In this document: piece after piece, positions 1-10,408 of the stretch
Numbering within the stretch: the stretch's first letter is position 1
Layout of the letters: every line of letters starts with the position of its first letter
Assembly: GCF_001632365.1 (NCBI RefSeq)
Contig: NW_024468512.1
Coordinates: 1,034,355 to 1,098,354 of the forward strand
DNA: 64,000 nt
Origin: Laetiporus sulphureus 93-53
Taxonomy: Eukaryota > Basidiomycota > Agaricomycetes > Polyporales > Laetiporaceae
Direction of reading: 5' to 3'
Program-made: the position numbers and the translations under genes
The notes under the pieces: generated by a model
Database searches by the model: none
Told to the model about the DNA's origin: nothing
Seen by the model: the letters and a program-made list of their open reading frames with translations, nothing else

Positions 1-199
1 ACTCAGCTTCGCCCTTCGCGTGCTCTTCTTTTCCAGATTCCTGCCACGTCTCCGCGCCAGTGATATTGCCAATGGCTTCGACGGCCGTGCCTTTCACGGA
101 GTGGTATTGACCTGAAGTCTTACTACGTGCCCATGGCCGTGAGTGTGGAACGACCTCGACAACAGATTTCGCTTACTTTGGACCGTTGTTGCTGGACAT
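1..199 (-). CDS. CsbD-like stress protein, 5' part only (runs off the left edge)
   Basis: Minus-strand gene starting at 199. Exon 1 is 199-177, a 54-nt intron spans 176-123, and exon 2 begins at 122 and leaves the window. The joined reading starts [20 protein letters not shown] and continues with a [20 protein letters not shown] stretch, the signature of fungal CsbD-like proteins (Ustilago Hmp1-type small, hydrophilic, stress-associated proteins). The acceptor used (TAG at 125-123) was chosen because it keeps the CsbD frame; a nearer CAG at about 115 would break it. A TATA box lies about 95 nt upstream, and a cluster of TGACG motifs lies beyond that. Only about 48 residues are visible, so full length and the C-terminus are unknown. 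Family assignment is from remembered consensus, not a search. Confidence 0.82.
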
Positions 200-292
200 G
201 ATGTGCGCGTGGTGGTGAGGGAGAAAGTGTTCTAAGTAGGATGTGGGAGGGATGAAAGATGTGAATTGCTATTTCAATGCTGCATCTGCGCT

Positions 293-300
293 TTTATATA
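293..300 (-). promoter_or_regulatory. TATA box of the CsbD-like gene
   Basis: Read on the minus strand the site is GGTATATAAAAG, about 95 nt upstream of the ATG at 199, a usual distance for fungal TATA promoters. Confidence 0.55.
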
Positions 301-328
301 CCGCAGCACACGCTCTCGATCAAGGGAC

Positions 329-394
329 TGACGCGACTTCAAAGCTTCATGACGCGGATCGTTATGACGCGCGACGCGCGTCGTTATGACGTCA
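329..394. promoter_or_regulatory. Cluster of four TGACG half-sites including a full CRE palindrome
   Basis: TGACG occurs at 329-333, 350-354, 365-369 and 387-391; the last is part of a perfect TGACGTCA (387-394), the ATF/CREB (bZIP) binding palindrome. The 11-mer TCGTTATGACG is repeated at 359-369 and 381-391, exactly 22 nt apart, about two helical turns. The cluster lies just upstream of the TATA box of the CsbD-like gene, so it probably controls that gene. That it is a bZIP stress-response element is inference. Confidence 0.45.
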
Positions 395-399
395 CGCGT

Positions 400-2940
400 C
401 AGGGCGCAATGTGAGATCGGATCTAAAGGCGACGCCCTCTTGACCATTACGCTTCCTTCTTAGGCATGGGTTGTTACTGTGGCACCTCATGTGAGGAGCT
501 ATTACATCTCAAGCGGCGCGCACCTTAATATTCGATTCACAGAAACTACAAGGAGCTGTACGTAATTTTCTGTAGCGGCAATGCGCCAGGCTCAGGCCTA
601 TCAGCAATACAGGCCGGGCCCATGAAATTAATGCGGACTCTGGTTCAGGATGAAGGTTGGATCTGCTCAGCCTCCCTCGGGCTGGGCTCGGCTCAAGCCC
701 CGGCCATTTCCAACGAATTTTCAGCTTGTCCTTGTCCTGCCAGTGTAATCCCTAGCACTGAGATCCATGTCTCTTGTGCTTGCTTGATGATTGTTCGTCA
801 GTTGTGGATATGAGGTGCTCACTTGCACAGTCAATCTTGGCAGATGGGAAGGAATTTCAAGCTCAGCAGCATCCTCAGCATCTCTGAGCTTCGGCCCAGG
901 CTGTCAAAGCCATTTTGAGGCTGGTGGTGTGTCTTCTGTACTCATCAGTGAGGGAGACAACTGACATGAAACACAACTATTAGCTTTCAGTTGACTATAG
1001 GCGCCACCGTTAGCAAGGCGCCGAGCAAGCCGGGCCACGGGCTCTGAGTTACCCCCCAGGGGCCAGGCTCCCAGGCCCCACTCAGCCCGGCCTGAGGCCT
1101 GAGGCCGAACCCGGCACGTCGCACGGCAGACGTGAATGCGATTTATCAGCGTGGGAAATTGTGTGTAAATGCCGACTGATTTCTTACACATGTGAGAAAT
1201 ATTTGCAACCATGTCATTTCATGTTGAAAATGTTTCACTTTGGCTGCAAATGTGCACAATTTGCCATATAAATACTACATTGGCAAACTTTGCCACAAAT
1301 GTAAGACATCAGCTGACATTTCCATGCTATTTTCCTTACTATCATTGGCCCTCTATGCAACTTTTTGACCTTTTGAGTTCCTGTGGTCTGTCAATTCATC
1401 GAATTGACTCCGGAGCTATTCCAATGGATAGCTATGCTTCACAAGTACCTTGTCAATTTTTATCACACTGCGTTCTTGAGATGTTCATGATACCGGAAGG
1501 CAACAAGGACTGCAACAGCAATGCAACCATTCTCCGAGGTGATGTCACGCAACCAGTCACTTTGCCGGAATGCCGTATTTCACATTCCGCCCAGCATGCT
1601 GATCCGACGAGCGTGAATTGTGGCGCACGAGTGTCGGGAACTGCGCGATGGCGTCTGGCGGAGTTCAGATCCGGCAATCCTCTGTGGCAACTTTGTCATG
1701 CTGATGCTCATCTCTCCTGTTCTCTCTTTCCAGAGATCCATCCCGGGACTCAAAGGTCTCGGAAAATTTAATGTATCTTCTTTGACCTTGTCAAACTATG
1801 ACCAAATGACCAAAGGTATCGGATATGATGTGCAGTGAGCTGAGGCCTGATTAATCCCACATTTTGAGCATGCAGGCCATGATCTGCCTATCATTTGTCC
1901 ACTCCTTGACTGAAGGAGATAGAACTCAATAGGCATAGTCATCATGGTTACAGACATGTTTAGTGAATTTTCCAGATTTTTGTGGGGTGAGGAAAGCTCT
2001 GGAGAACATGAATTGCATTACTGTCGCAGTTGCATTGCAGGGCCAGTGATAGTATTGATTGATAAATCACATCATGTCTGCCATGTCGTCACTAGACACC
2101 ACAAATGCTGCCTCCAAGCCAAGCATACCGACGTCCTGCTACTGCGAAGCGTGCAAACATATCTTCAGCACTTTCAATCGCCTCTTGCGGGGGAAGATGC
2201 ACGCGATGGCACCTAATGTGCGTTGTCCGACCGTGGCTCGGGCTTCATTGCCATTTAAAGATTTAGAATCGGTGGGCTGCTGACATCTGCAAGGTTGCTT
2301 CCGGGCACAATTGTATGTAACGCGATTCTCACGCATCAATTTGATTTTGTTTGTCTCGATCGATCACTTACCCTTTCCGCCGAACCCCTGTCCTACAAAG
2401 TTCGACGAGTCCCAGATCAGCTATACTTTGAATGCACGTAGGTAGGTCGCCTCCCAGCGCGACTTCACATGTTCTCCGAGCGGGAATCGCGCTCCAGTAT
2501 GTTCGTCAAAAATCGTCGAACTTTTAAAAAAAATCGCGCCTGATTCCAACGTCGCAAGGTTGCTGCCGGCCACAAGCCGGCGCTTCTCGAGTTTCGGAGA
2601 TTATTGCACACTAGATTTCGAAGGAGACCAGAATGCATTTCTACGGTCACTCTAGATCAAACCTCTGCATAGTGCACACTATTCAGTCACCTATGCTACT
2701 GGTGGTGTGGGCACTATGGGAGGCGGTTTTCTTTTTCACACAGGAACGGTCACGTGACCTGCCGGGGAGCGCGGTTATGATCGAGCATGTCGGACGCGTC
2801 TTATACTTCCGCCAACGTCGACAACCCATATCCGTCGCCGACATGCATCGCGCATCCGTATCCGAGGACAGTGCGACTTCCTTCCGGTCCAGGGAACGGA
2901 TACGGATATTTCTCCTCCGTCAATGCACAACATTTCCGAG
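400..2940. other. Gene-poor stretch, no supported gene
   Basis: No reading frame here has fungal-gene structure or recognisable motifs. Open frames up to 186 codons (1211-1771) have no credible start context, splice pattern or family resemblance. The part from about 650 to 1110 is rich in GGC/GGGC words, and 1140-1350 is AT-rich with near-palindromic TTTGGC/GCCAAA words, which may be decayed mobile DNA. A 22-nt imperfect direct repeat lies at 2289-2310 and 2554-2575. Confidence 0.5.
2289..2575. repeat. Imperfect 22-nt direct repeat pair
   Basis: GCAAGGTTGCTTCCGGGCAC+AA at 2289-2310 and GCAAGGTTGCTGCCGGCCAC+AA at 2554-2575 agree at 20 of 22 positions, 265 nt apart, in a non-coding stretch. 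Origin unknown. Confidence 0.5.
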
Positions 2941-2949
2941 TTCTTGTAG

Positions 2950-2957
2950 TATAAAAA
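2950..2957 (+). promoter_or_regulatory. TATA box of the proline-rich protein gene
   Basis: TATAAAAA, 94 nt upstream of the ATG at 3044, followed by a C/A-rich pyrimidine tract typical of fungal 5' leaders. Confidence 0.6.
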
Positions 2958-3043
2958 GGACGCCAGCCCCCGCTGCAAAGTCCATCACAAGTTGCACTCG
3001 TCTATCACACCAAACACTCGCACAAATCTTCTACTTCTTCATC

Positions 3044-3859
3044 ATGAAATCCCCTGCCGCATCCGGTTCCCAGGAGACCCGCCGCTTCTCCGTCCCCAAC
3101 ATCAAATACGGCGCACGACGGACTACCAGCACCCAGGCAGAGCCGGAGGTTGCCCAAGACAATAGGAGTCGAAACACTGGCAATTACTTCGGAAACATCA
3201 CCCGCTCGCAGTCGCTGCCGCTCTCGCTGGAAGGCATCGTCGCCGACGACGTTCCCGAGGAGCCCACCTACCTCATCCGCCTCGCAGTCGACCAACACGC
3301 CCGCGCACAGCCGTGGATGAACGCCGATCAATCCACCGCGGTCGCCGCGCCCCAGTCTCCCAGCTCCTCGCCCACTGGCCAGCAGCGCGATAGATCGAGC
3401 GGACGCCCTGCCGGCGATCACCCCGACTTCTATCAGGTCACATATACCCCCGACGCTGCAATCATCACCACCCAAATCTACCCAGCCAGAGAGGACATGG
3501 CTTGGTTGAATATCGCCGATGGCGAGCGGTACTTCAACGTCCGCCCTCCCGGGCTTTCGAGCCCTATGCCCTCGGAGGAGGACGTCGCGCGCTGGTTCAA
3601 CCCTGGGGTTATTGCCCATGAGGAGCCCTCGCCCCGACGGGCAGTAGTCTCTGCGGAGGATATTCCATCATCGCCGCCGCCGCCATACGAGGAGCACGAA
3701 CAACCAGTCGTCACCGTTACGATGATTATGCCATACGGCCGCGGCGGCCACAGAGGCGGAAGATCACGGCGTCGTTCGCCCCGTGAAGAGGCTGCACCGC
3801 CCCAGACGCCGCACCTGCCGAGCATTGAGCGTTTTGCGACCGAACCACTTTACGCTTAG
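3044..3859 (+). CDS. Uncharacterised proline-rich protein with a PPxY motif
   Basis: Single-exon frame of 271 residues. The open frame extends further upstream, but I chose the ATG at 3044 because a TATA box sits 94 nt before it and the upstream part lies before any likely transcription start. I do not recognise a family. The protein is hydrophilic, without signal peptide or membrane segment, rich in Pro, Ser and Arg. It has an SSPPPPYEEHE stretch near residue 210 that contains a PPxY motif (the class bound by WW domains), and a Gly/Arg-rich tail (GRGGHRGGRSRRRS) that could bind RNA or act as a basic targeting patch. Third-position GC bias is strong, unlike the flanking non-coding DNA, which supports real coding. 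It converges with the polymerase delta subunit gene 200 nt downstream. Confidence 0.6.
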   Translation: MKSPAASGSQETRRFSVPNIKYGARRTTSTQAEPEVAQDNRSRNTGNYFGNITRSQSLPLSLEGIVADDVPEEPTYLIRLAVDQHARAQPWMNADQSTAVAAPQSPSSSPTGQQRDRSSGRPAGDHPDFYQVTYTPDAAIITTQIYPAREDMAWLNIADGERYFNVRPPGLSSPMPSEEDVARWFNPGVIAHEEPSPRRAVVSAEDIPSSPPPPYEEHEQPVVTVTMIMPYGRGGHRGGRSRRRSPREEAAPPQTPHLPSIERFATEPLYA

Positions 3860-4059
3860 CCACATACGCGCATAGTCACTGCACACTAGGATTCGTTTGT
3901 ACCTTATGATCTTCCTCCCAATGGAATTATACACACTCCATCGGATTGCACGAGAGCCTGTGAGAATGAGTCCCAAAAGGAAGATGTGTGAGCACATCGA
4001 GTGAACTGCAATAAGTTGAAGTAAAAGGTGAACATACCAAACGAAATATATCAACAATA

Positions 4060-6159
4060 TCACCTCTCCCCACCCGCGCTCATACCCTCCACCGCAAACT
4101 GCACCGTACGCACTGCCAACGTCCGCAGGTTTACTAACACTAACGTACCCGTCTCCCTGAATCTCGGCACAAGCACAATCCGACACCTCTTCACGCCCTC
4201 TTCGCCCTCCATTCCCACCTCCCCCTCCCCTTCAGGCGGGCTCTCGTCGATCTCCTCTTCATCCACGCCATCTCCATCCTCGACATTAACCTTGCGCCGT
4301 CTCGGCCCCCATCCACGCTCCTCCACGACGCGCGTCGCGAAGCGTGGCTGGTTCCCGACGACATACACGTCCGGCGTCTCCGTAATGACGAACGGATCCG
4401 TGGTGAAATATGGATGGCACCACAGCGTATCTGGCGCAGTCGGCGCGAGGTGCCGCCACCGGAGCGACGATGCCGCCAACGAAAGCCGCGTCACTGGCGG
4501 GGTAGCGACGTACCGGAACATGTCGTCCACAGGCTGCCCAGACGTCACGAGCAGCGTGCACGACGGCCCGCCGGTTGGCGCTGGTAGCCCAGGACTCTGG
4601 CGTGTTCTCGATGTGGACGCGTCCGCCTTCTGCTTGCCCTTGCCATTTTTGGTTGCAGGAGGTTGTGCGGACTCGCTAGCCTCGGCGGACGGACCCATGC
4701 GGATGTACGTCGGATTTGTCTCGCATGAGAAGGAGGCATAGGCAGAGGCACCGCGGAACATCGCCTGAGGGAAGGCTTGCTGTGGGAGGAGAGTACCTGC
4801 AGGATCGGACGGGCCTGGGAGAATGTGCACCGGCATGGAGCGCGCCAGGTCGAGAAGGTGGGCTGAGAGCGCGAGCGTCGGATGGGGAGAAAAGCTCGTG
4901 GTGTCGTTTCCGTAGCGGCGCTACAAATCAGTCTCAGGTGAAAATGGATCATAGTGTATAGAAGCACATCGATTACGTACTGCTTTCCGATCGGCCTTGT
5001 CTTCTTCGTTCGTAGCACCATTTGTGCTGATAGCAGGAGAGAGTGAGTTTCCCGCTATAATTAGTCTTGAAACCTCCGCCGTCCTGGCTTGATCTTCCGC
5101 TCCACCGGCCTCACCCGTGAGATACTCGACGAGCATCTGTAGCTGGGCATCCGCAGGAGAAGGATCACCGACATCTAGGCCTGACACCAGTGCGACCCAT
5201 TCGCCGTCATCTTGTTCCTCAACCGCAGTACCGCCTAAAACATTCGTCACATTCCCAGAAAGAGGTGAGTCTCCCGTCTATTGGCATGAAGAGGACGAGA
5301 ATGAAGCTGTAGAACACTCACCATCCACATCCATCTTCTCCTCTTTTTCCACATCTGTTGCATCCTCCTTTCTCCATTCGAGCCCTGCACTCGGCTGCGG
5401 CGCCATTCCCGCAAAGCATACATCAATGACCTCGAATTCCCCGCCGCTTGTCTCCGCGCCTAGAGCAGCAAGGACAACGCCAGTGACTAGATTTGCAGAG
5501 CGCACGGGTGCTCCGACGAGAACGACGCGTCCAGACTCGTCTTCAAGCATTACCTGATCGTCTGAAGAGTAGTATTTGGGCCGCGGCGGCGGGGCTGGGA
5601 GAGAATGCTATGGATTGGACGAGTGCAAGTGAGGAAGTGGTCACATTATGGATAAACACACAGGTCACGGCTCATGGACTCACATCGTGCGCAATGTCTT
5701 CGAGGACGTTTGGCTTGAGAGGCATGTCCATGTACACGGTTCCGACGATGAAGCATAACTGTCCCTTCACGACTTCCAGCACACGCTCGACATACGGCGG
5801 GTCCCCTACAAACGGTCAACATGCCAATATCATAAGTCAAGTGAGAAAGCAAGGCGTATAGCCAATTGTGGCCACCAGTGTACAAACGCGCACTAACCGG
5901 CAACTTCCTTCCATCTTCTCCGTGCGCGTGCGAGGACGAAGCGTTTCAGCAGCTGCAGACGGAGGTAGTATATATTCGAGTATTGGTGAGAGTACGAGCG
6001 ACTCTCTGCACGGAGGACAAAGGAAGGTATCTTGTCCGACGGTGGCAAGACCGTCGACTCGCGAGCAAGAGGGATGGTGGGGACGCGTCTGCGTGCATGT
6101 CAGATTGACTACGTGAGCGTTTCTAGGTCGGTAGCGTACAGAGAGTTTTCAAGAGACAT
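4060..6159 (-). CDS. POL31: DNA polymerase delta small (B) subunit
   Basis: Six exons: 6159-6140, 6088-5898, 5805-5684, 5607-5322, 5234-4981, 4920-4060; 577 residues with phases agreeing at all five junctions. It is the essential second subunit of replicative DNA polymerase delta (POLD2; S. pombe Cdc1, budding yeast Pol31), linking the catalytic subunit to Pol32/POLD3 in the nucleus. Family marks: SFVLRAESRSYSHQYSNIY near the N-terminus, an OB-fold region with LVGAPVRSANLVTGVVLAAL, the calcineurin-like but catalytically dead phosphoesterase domain (WVALVSGLDVG, VHILPGPSDPAGTLLPQQ), and the C-terminal APDTLWCHPYFTTDPF. Insertions of acidic and lysine-rich low-complexity sequence after the PLPQQ region and near the C-terminus are longer than in yeast. 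The 20-nt first exon was chosen because it gives a normal 51-nt intron with a CTGAC branch site; an alternative donor would leave only 24 nt. Confidence 0.93.
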
Positions 6160-7174
6160 GTCCGGTTGTCGAGGTCGATGTTGAGCGCACCGAGGCGACG
6201 AGAGACGATAATGAGACGCGTCGAGCGCGTCGCGTATGTTTGAGCTTATTTGGCGCCTCTTACAGTTTGATCAAGGCTTCACTAGCACTCTTTTCGACAC
6301 ACGTTGTTAGGCGACCACCTGGCCTCGCAGCAGCGCTGTACTACTCGTTGAAATTGCACTCCACAGCATTCTTGTCGTGGAGAACCTCATATCTACCGCA
6401 TAGCAGCCTAGACCAGGCAACGGCATCAAGTCAGAGAAGCAAGCCCGTAAACCACAAAGGCCTTTGGAGTACTCGTTCGGACGCAGTCAGCTCAGCAGTC
6501 TGGATTCGACGGTCATTGAATGGATCTGCGTCCCTTGAAAGGCACATCTGTGCGGTCTCTGTACAGTAACTGTGATTATTTATAGCAGTCGCGCCGCACG
6601 TTTGCTAGTTGCGGAGGGCGCTGCAGGCCATGAGGATTCTGGACTCGATGAAGGTCATGCGGCCTGAAGATTGCACTACATCAGACATCCATGAGAACGG
6701 GGTCTTGTGCTAGTGTCTCCATGTCGCGAGGTGGACTCCACAATACTACTCCTTTGTCCGTATTCGTTGATCAGTGATTCTTTTGAATTTCAGTGATAGC
6801 TGCGCACTGCCCAGAAGGGGGCTGCATTTTTTTCGTGCGCAGCGAGAGGGGGGAGGGCTATTTTGCGATTGGTCTGAACACCGCCGTCGCAACGCAGGGC
6901 CGAACTCAGGGCACACGAAACGCGTGCACGTGATCGCATACGTTTTTGAGGTTATTCGCCTGTGGGCCATGTTATTCGTCTTTTTTTCTCGTAGCGAACA
7001 ACTCTGTGGTCTGTCGAATGCAAGATGGGTCAAAGGCAAGCAGCGACGAGGAAAGGGGGGCGTGCAGACGTTCGCCACGGGCATGCGCGGTGGCTGAACC
7101 ATGATGTCATCTCAGCTGTGCACTAATATGCAAGTCCCCCAGAAAGATAAATATCCTGTCATGCTTTGCCCACC
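6160..7174. other. Divergent promoter region between POL31 and GAD
   Basis: About 1.1 kb without a supported gene. It starts with the 5' flank of the polymerase subunit gene. Short open frames on both strands (to 118 codons) show no family resemblance. Pyrimidine-rich tracts precede the GAD start. Confidence 0.5.
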
Positions 7175-7181
7175 TATAAAA
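7175..7181 (+). promoter_or_regulatory. TATA box of glutamate decarboxylase gene
   Basis: TATAAAA in a CACCTATAAAATCTCC context, about 80 nt before the ATG, followed by a long C/T-rich leader. Confidence 0.6.
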
Positions 7182-7259
7182 TCTCCCGTCTCCCTCCTTT
7201 CTCCCCAACCCCTCCTGGTCCCCCCTCATCCCATCCCACTCAGATTCTAACGTCTCATC

Positions 7260-9312
7260 ATGGTCCTTTCCAAGGTCCGTCTCACTCTCCCTAGCTTGTG
7301 ACTGCGTCGTGAATATGTCGTCGCGTCGCAGCATCTCAATACCGACAGTCTCCTTAAAGAAGCTCAGGTGTGCATAGTTTCGTAGCACGAAACGACATTC
7401 ATTTCGCTTATGAACCCTCCCTTAGGACCACCCCAACAACCACAAAAGGGTCGTCTACAGCTCCACCGACCATCAGGCAACCCTTCCATACGGCGCACGC
7501 TATGGTGTGCAGCCCATTCCGAAGTACAAACTGCCCTCTAAGGTGAAGTACCTTGATCAGTGCCACTAACACTGTCTCACCTCCACTCATGCGGCCGTTC
7601 TCAGGGCACGGATGCGGAGGCAACGTACCAGCTCCTTCACGACGAGCTCTCTCTTGACGGCACTCCCCTGCTGAATCTTGCCTCTTTCGTCCACACCTGG
7701 ATGCCCAAGCAGGCTGACCAGTTGATGATGGAGAATATCGGCAAGAACCTCATTGACCAGGATGAGTACCCCATGACCCGTGCGTATGCATATTTATCCA
7801 CTTAACGACCTTCTGCTAAAACGGCATTGCCTTCGCAGAGGTCATCCACACGCGCTGCGTGTCCATCCTCGCCGACCTCTGGCACGCCCCGAGCCGCGAG
7901 CATGCCATCGGCACCGCCACCACCGGCTCCTCCGAGGCGATCCAGCTCGGCGGGCTCGCAATGAAGCGCATCTGGCAGGAGAAGCGCAAGGCAGAGGGCA
8001 AGAGCATCCACGAGCCCGGCCCCAACATCGTCATGGGCGCGAACGCGCAGGTCGCACTCGAGAAGTTTGCTCGCTACTTTGATGTGGAGGCGCGTCTCGT
8101 GCCGATCTCGGAAGAGAGCCATTATCGTCTTGACCCGAAGAAGGCGATGGAGTACGTCGACGAGAATACGATTGGGGTATATGTCATTCTTGGAAGTGAG
8201 TGATTTATAATTTGTACAGACATCGAGTAAACGTGAGACTAATTGTGGACCAGGTACATATACCGGTCATTACGAGCCTGTAAAAGAGATGGCTGAGCTG
8301 CTTGACGAGTACGAGGCACGTACTGGCCATTCGGTACCCATTCACGTCGACGGCGCATCTGGCGGCTTCATCGCGCCCTTCGCGACGCCGAAGCTCGAGT
8401 GGGACTTCCGCATCCCGCGTGTCGTCTCCATCAATACTTCGGGCCACAAATTCGGTCTGTCGTACGTCGGCGTAGGCTGGGTTGTCTGGCGCTCCAAGAA
8501 GTTCCTTCCGAAGGACCTCATCTTCGAGCTGCACTACCTCGGCTCGGTGGAGTACTCGTTCTCGCTCAACTTCTCGCGCCCGGCGCATCCGATCATTGCG
8601 CAGTACTTCAACTTTGTGCACCTTGGATGGGAGGGGTACCGTGCTGTCGCGTTGGCAGATTTAAAAAATGCGAGGTTGCTGAGTCGGGTGCTGGAGAAGA
8701 GCGGGTTGTTTGTGGTGTTGAGTGACATTCACCGGCCGGCGGAGAGTATGTTAGGTTCCGCAAAGCAAGCGGTTGGACTCGGATTCGATGAGGAGAACGT
8801 CGAGGTGTGTCTGAACTTCTCCCTCCTAGCTTGTGCATCATCCTGATGCAACTGACTTTCGTAGAGTTATGTTCCGGGTTTGCCGGTTGTATCATTCCGC
8901 TTCTCGGATGAGTATCGTCAGAAGAACCCTGACGTGCAGCAGCGCTGGGTGCAGACCCTGCTTCGCGCCAGGGGCTGGATCGTGCCCAACTACGAGCTCG
9001 CCCCCGCGCTGCAGGACGTGGAGATCCTGCGTGTTGTCGTACGCGAAAACTTGAGCGCGGTGATGATCGACAGGCTCGTGGCAGATATCGTGCGTCGTGC
9101 TTCCTTCACATTTCACGTAAATGCATGGGGTGCTGATCAAGGAATTTCATTGGTGTACATAGATGGAGATCGTGCTGGACCTGGCGGAGAAGGACTCTGC
9201 GACGCGCGCGTTGAGCAAGATCTCGAGCATCAAGACTGTGGAGGCCCACTACGGTAGGCTCGAGGAGGGCTCGGGCAGCAAATACAACGGCACGTATGCG
9301 AAGCAATGCTGA
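7260..9312 (+). CDS. GAD1: Glutamate decarboxylase
   Basis: Eight exons: 7260-7274, 7332-7367, 7426-7542, 7605-7779, 7839-8195, 8254-8804, 8865-9089, 9163-9312; 541 residues, the normal fungal length. A PLP enzyme that converts glutamate to GABA and CO2 in the cytosol, first step of the GABA shunt. Group II decarboxylase marks are all present: [19 protein letters not shown] near the N-terminus, [23 protein letters not shown] with the PLP-binding Asp near 266, and [10 protein letters not shown] with the Schiff-base Lys near 299. The very small first two exons (5 and 12 codons) were accepted because the phases match. The C-terminus ends in a plain KQC. No calmodulin-binding tail like that of plant GAD is visible. 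Confidence 0.97.
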
Positions 9313-9324
9313 ATGGGCTTTTTC

Positions 9325-9330
9325 AATAAA
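9325..9330 (+). terminator. Candidate polyadenylation signal of GAD
   Basis: AATAAA 13 nt after the GAD stop codon. Fungal signals are loose, so this is only suggestive. Confidence 0.35.
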
Positions 9331-9795
9331 ACTTGAGGGGAGTACGAGTGGTCAGCAGAAAAGCTTGCGGGATGGAAGACCTGTATGTCGGATTCGTGTT
9401 CACGGAAGTTTCGGGGTGTTGTACGATATCACGCTTTGCAGAATTAGTCGTGTTGTCACATACCTAGGTTAAATTGAATTAGGAAAATTGGCCTGAAACC
9501 AATCCTGAGGCCTTGATGGGCATTCTCTTGGGAATCCCTAATAGTGCAGAGAGTTTGAGTCCTACGAAAAGTCGTTAGGGATGCTGGACCTGGACGCGCC
9601 CGTAGATGCATCAAGAAAGGGGCGCTTAGGAACGAGCTCTGGCCACCGCGTAAGACCAGGTTGTCGATTCCGAATTGCTGATCCGACAATTCTCATCTCC
9701 CTTGCCACGAACCGCGTCGCTCGAAGTGCTGGCTGGGCGATCCTGCACACACTCAGTGGACTTAGTCAACCGCTCGCACTCATAGGCCGTACATC
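9331..9795. other. Intergenic stretch GAD-PET100
   Basis: No gene seen. Contains the GAD 3' region and the PET100 promoter; open frames of up to 92 codons overlap the PET100 start but have no support. Confidence 0.5.
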
Positions 9796-10217
9796 ATGGG
9801 TGGTCCGAACCTCGAGGTGTTCAAGTTTGCCATCTATGTCTTCCTCCCTGTCGCGGTGATGATGCACTACGGTGACCCTGACTGGTACAATCGCCACGTC
9901 TTGACGGTGGGTGTAGCTTGGGCAATTGGTCTAGTCCCGTGAGGCCCAGGAGACTCATTTAATGTCTGTTAACTCGCTATAGTACAGGGACAAAATCTTC
10001 CCGCCGGAGGAACGACTCGTTACGGTACGTCTCATTGGCAGCTGACGCACAGAAGAACTGAACTAAAGCTTCATTATTGTAGAACCTCCCCACCAATCAT
10101 GATGCACTGAAGGAGGAACTCGCAAGATACAAAGCGCGCAGAGCTGAAAGACAGGCAGAACGGCGGAGAGAGGCGTCTGCTGCTTCAGAGTCCAGTACGA
10201 GCGAGCGTCTTCTGTGA
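9796..10217 (+). CDS. PET100: PET100-like cytochrome c oxidase assembly factor
   Basis: Three exons (9796-9906, 9983-10024, 10083-10217) give a 95-residue protein. The start MGGPNLEVFKFAIYVFLPVA matches the PET100 pattern of a very short N-terminus followed directly by a single membrane segment (about residues 7-25), then HYGDPDWYNRHVL, RDKIFPPEERLVTN and a charged helical tail rich in Lys, Arg and Glu. PET100 sits in the mitochondrial inner membrane and is needed to build complex IV. Length and layout match the human and yeast proteins. The gene is convergent with the dehydratase gene that ends 191 nt downstream. Confidence 0.9.
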
Positions 10218-10408
10218 TTAGCGAAAAGGAGTTCGGCGCTCGTTTGCACAAGAAATGGTCCGTGTATCACCAATATGCAGTGAGTATGTCGTTGCCAACC
10301 CACTGCTTCCGCTGAAGTCATATTTGCGGTCAAGGCAACATACATATCTATCATGCATTGTTATAGCTTTCCTGCTCGATACGCCTGCTATTGTACCACT
10401 ACTCTGTC

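Noticed and set aside
1211..1771. Plus-strand frame of 186 codons
   Set aside because: AT-rich start region, no fungal gene motifs, overlapping frames on the other strand; looks like chance or decayed repeat.
3005..3619. Minus-strand frame of 204 codons
   Set aside because: Antisense shadow of a GC-rich plus-strand coding frame; composition is a mirror of that gene.
4028..4741. Plus-strand frame of 237 codons
   Set aside because: Antisense to the last exon of the polymerase delta small subunit, which has clear family motifs.
6089..6139. A 24-nt intron in the first junction of the polymerase delta subunit gene
   Set aside because: Phase would fit, but 24 nt is below workable intron size; an upstream donor gives a normal 51-nt intron in the same phase.
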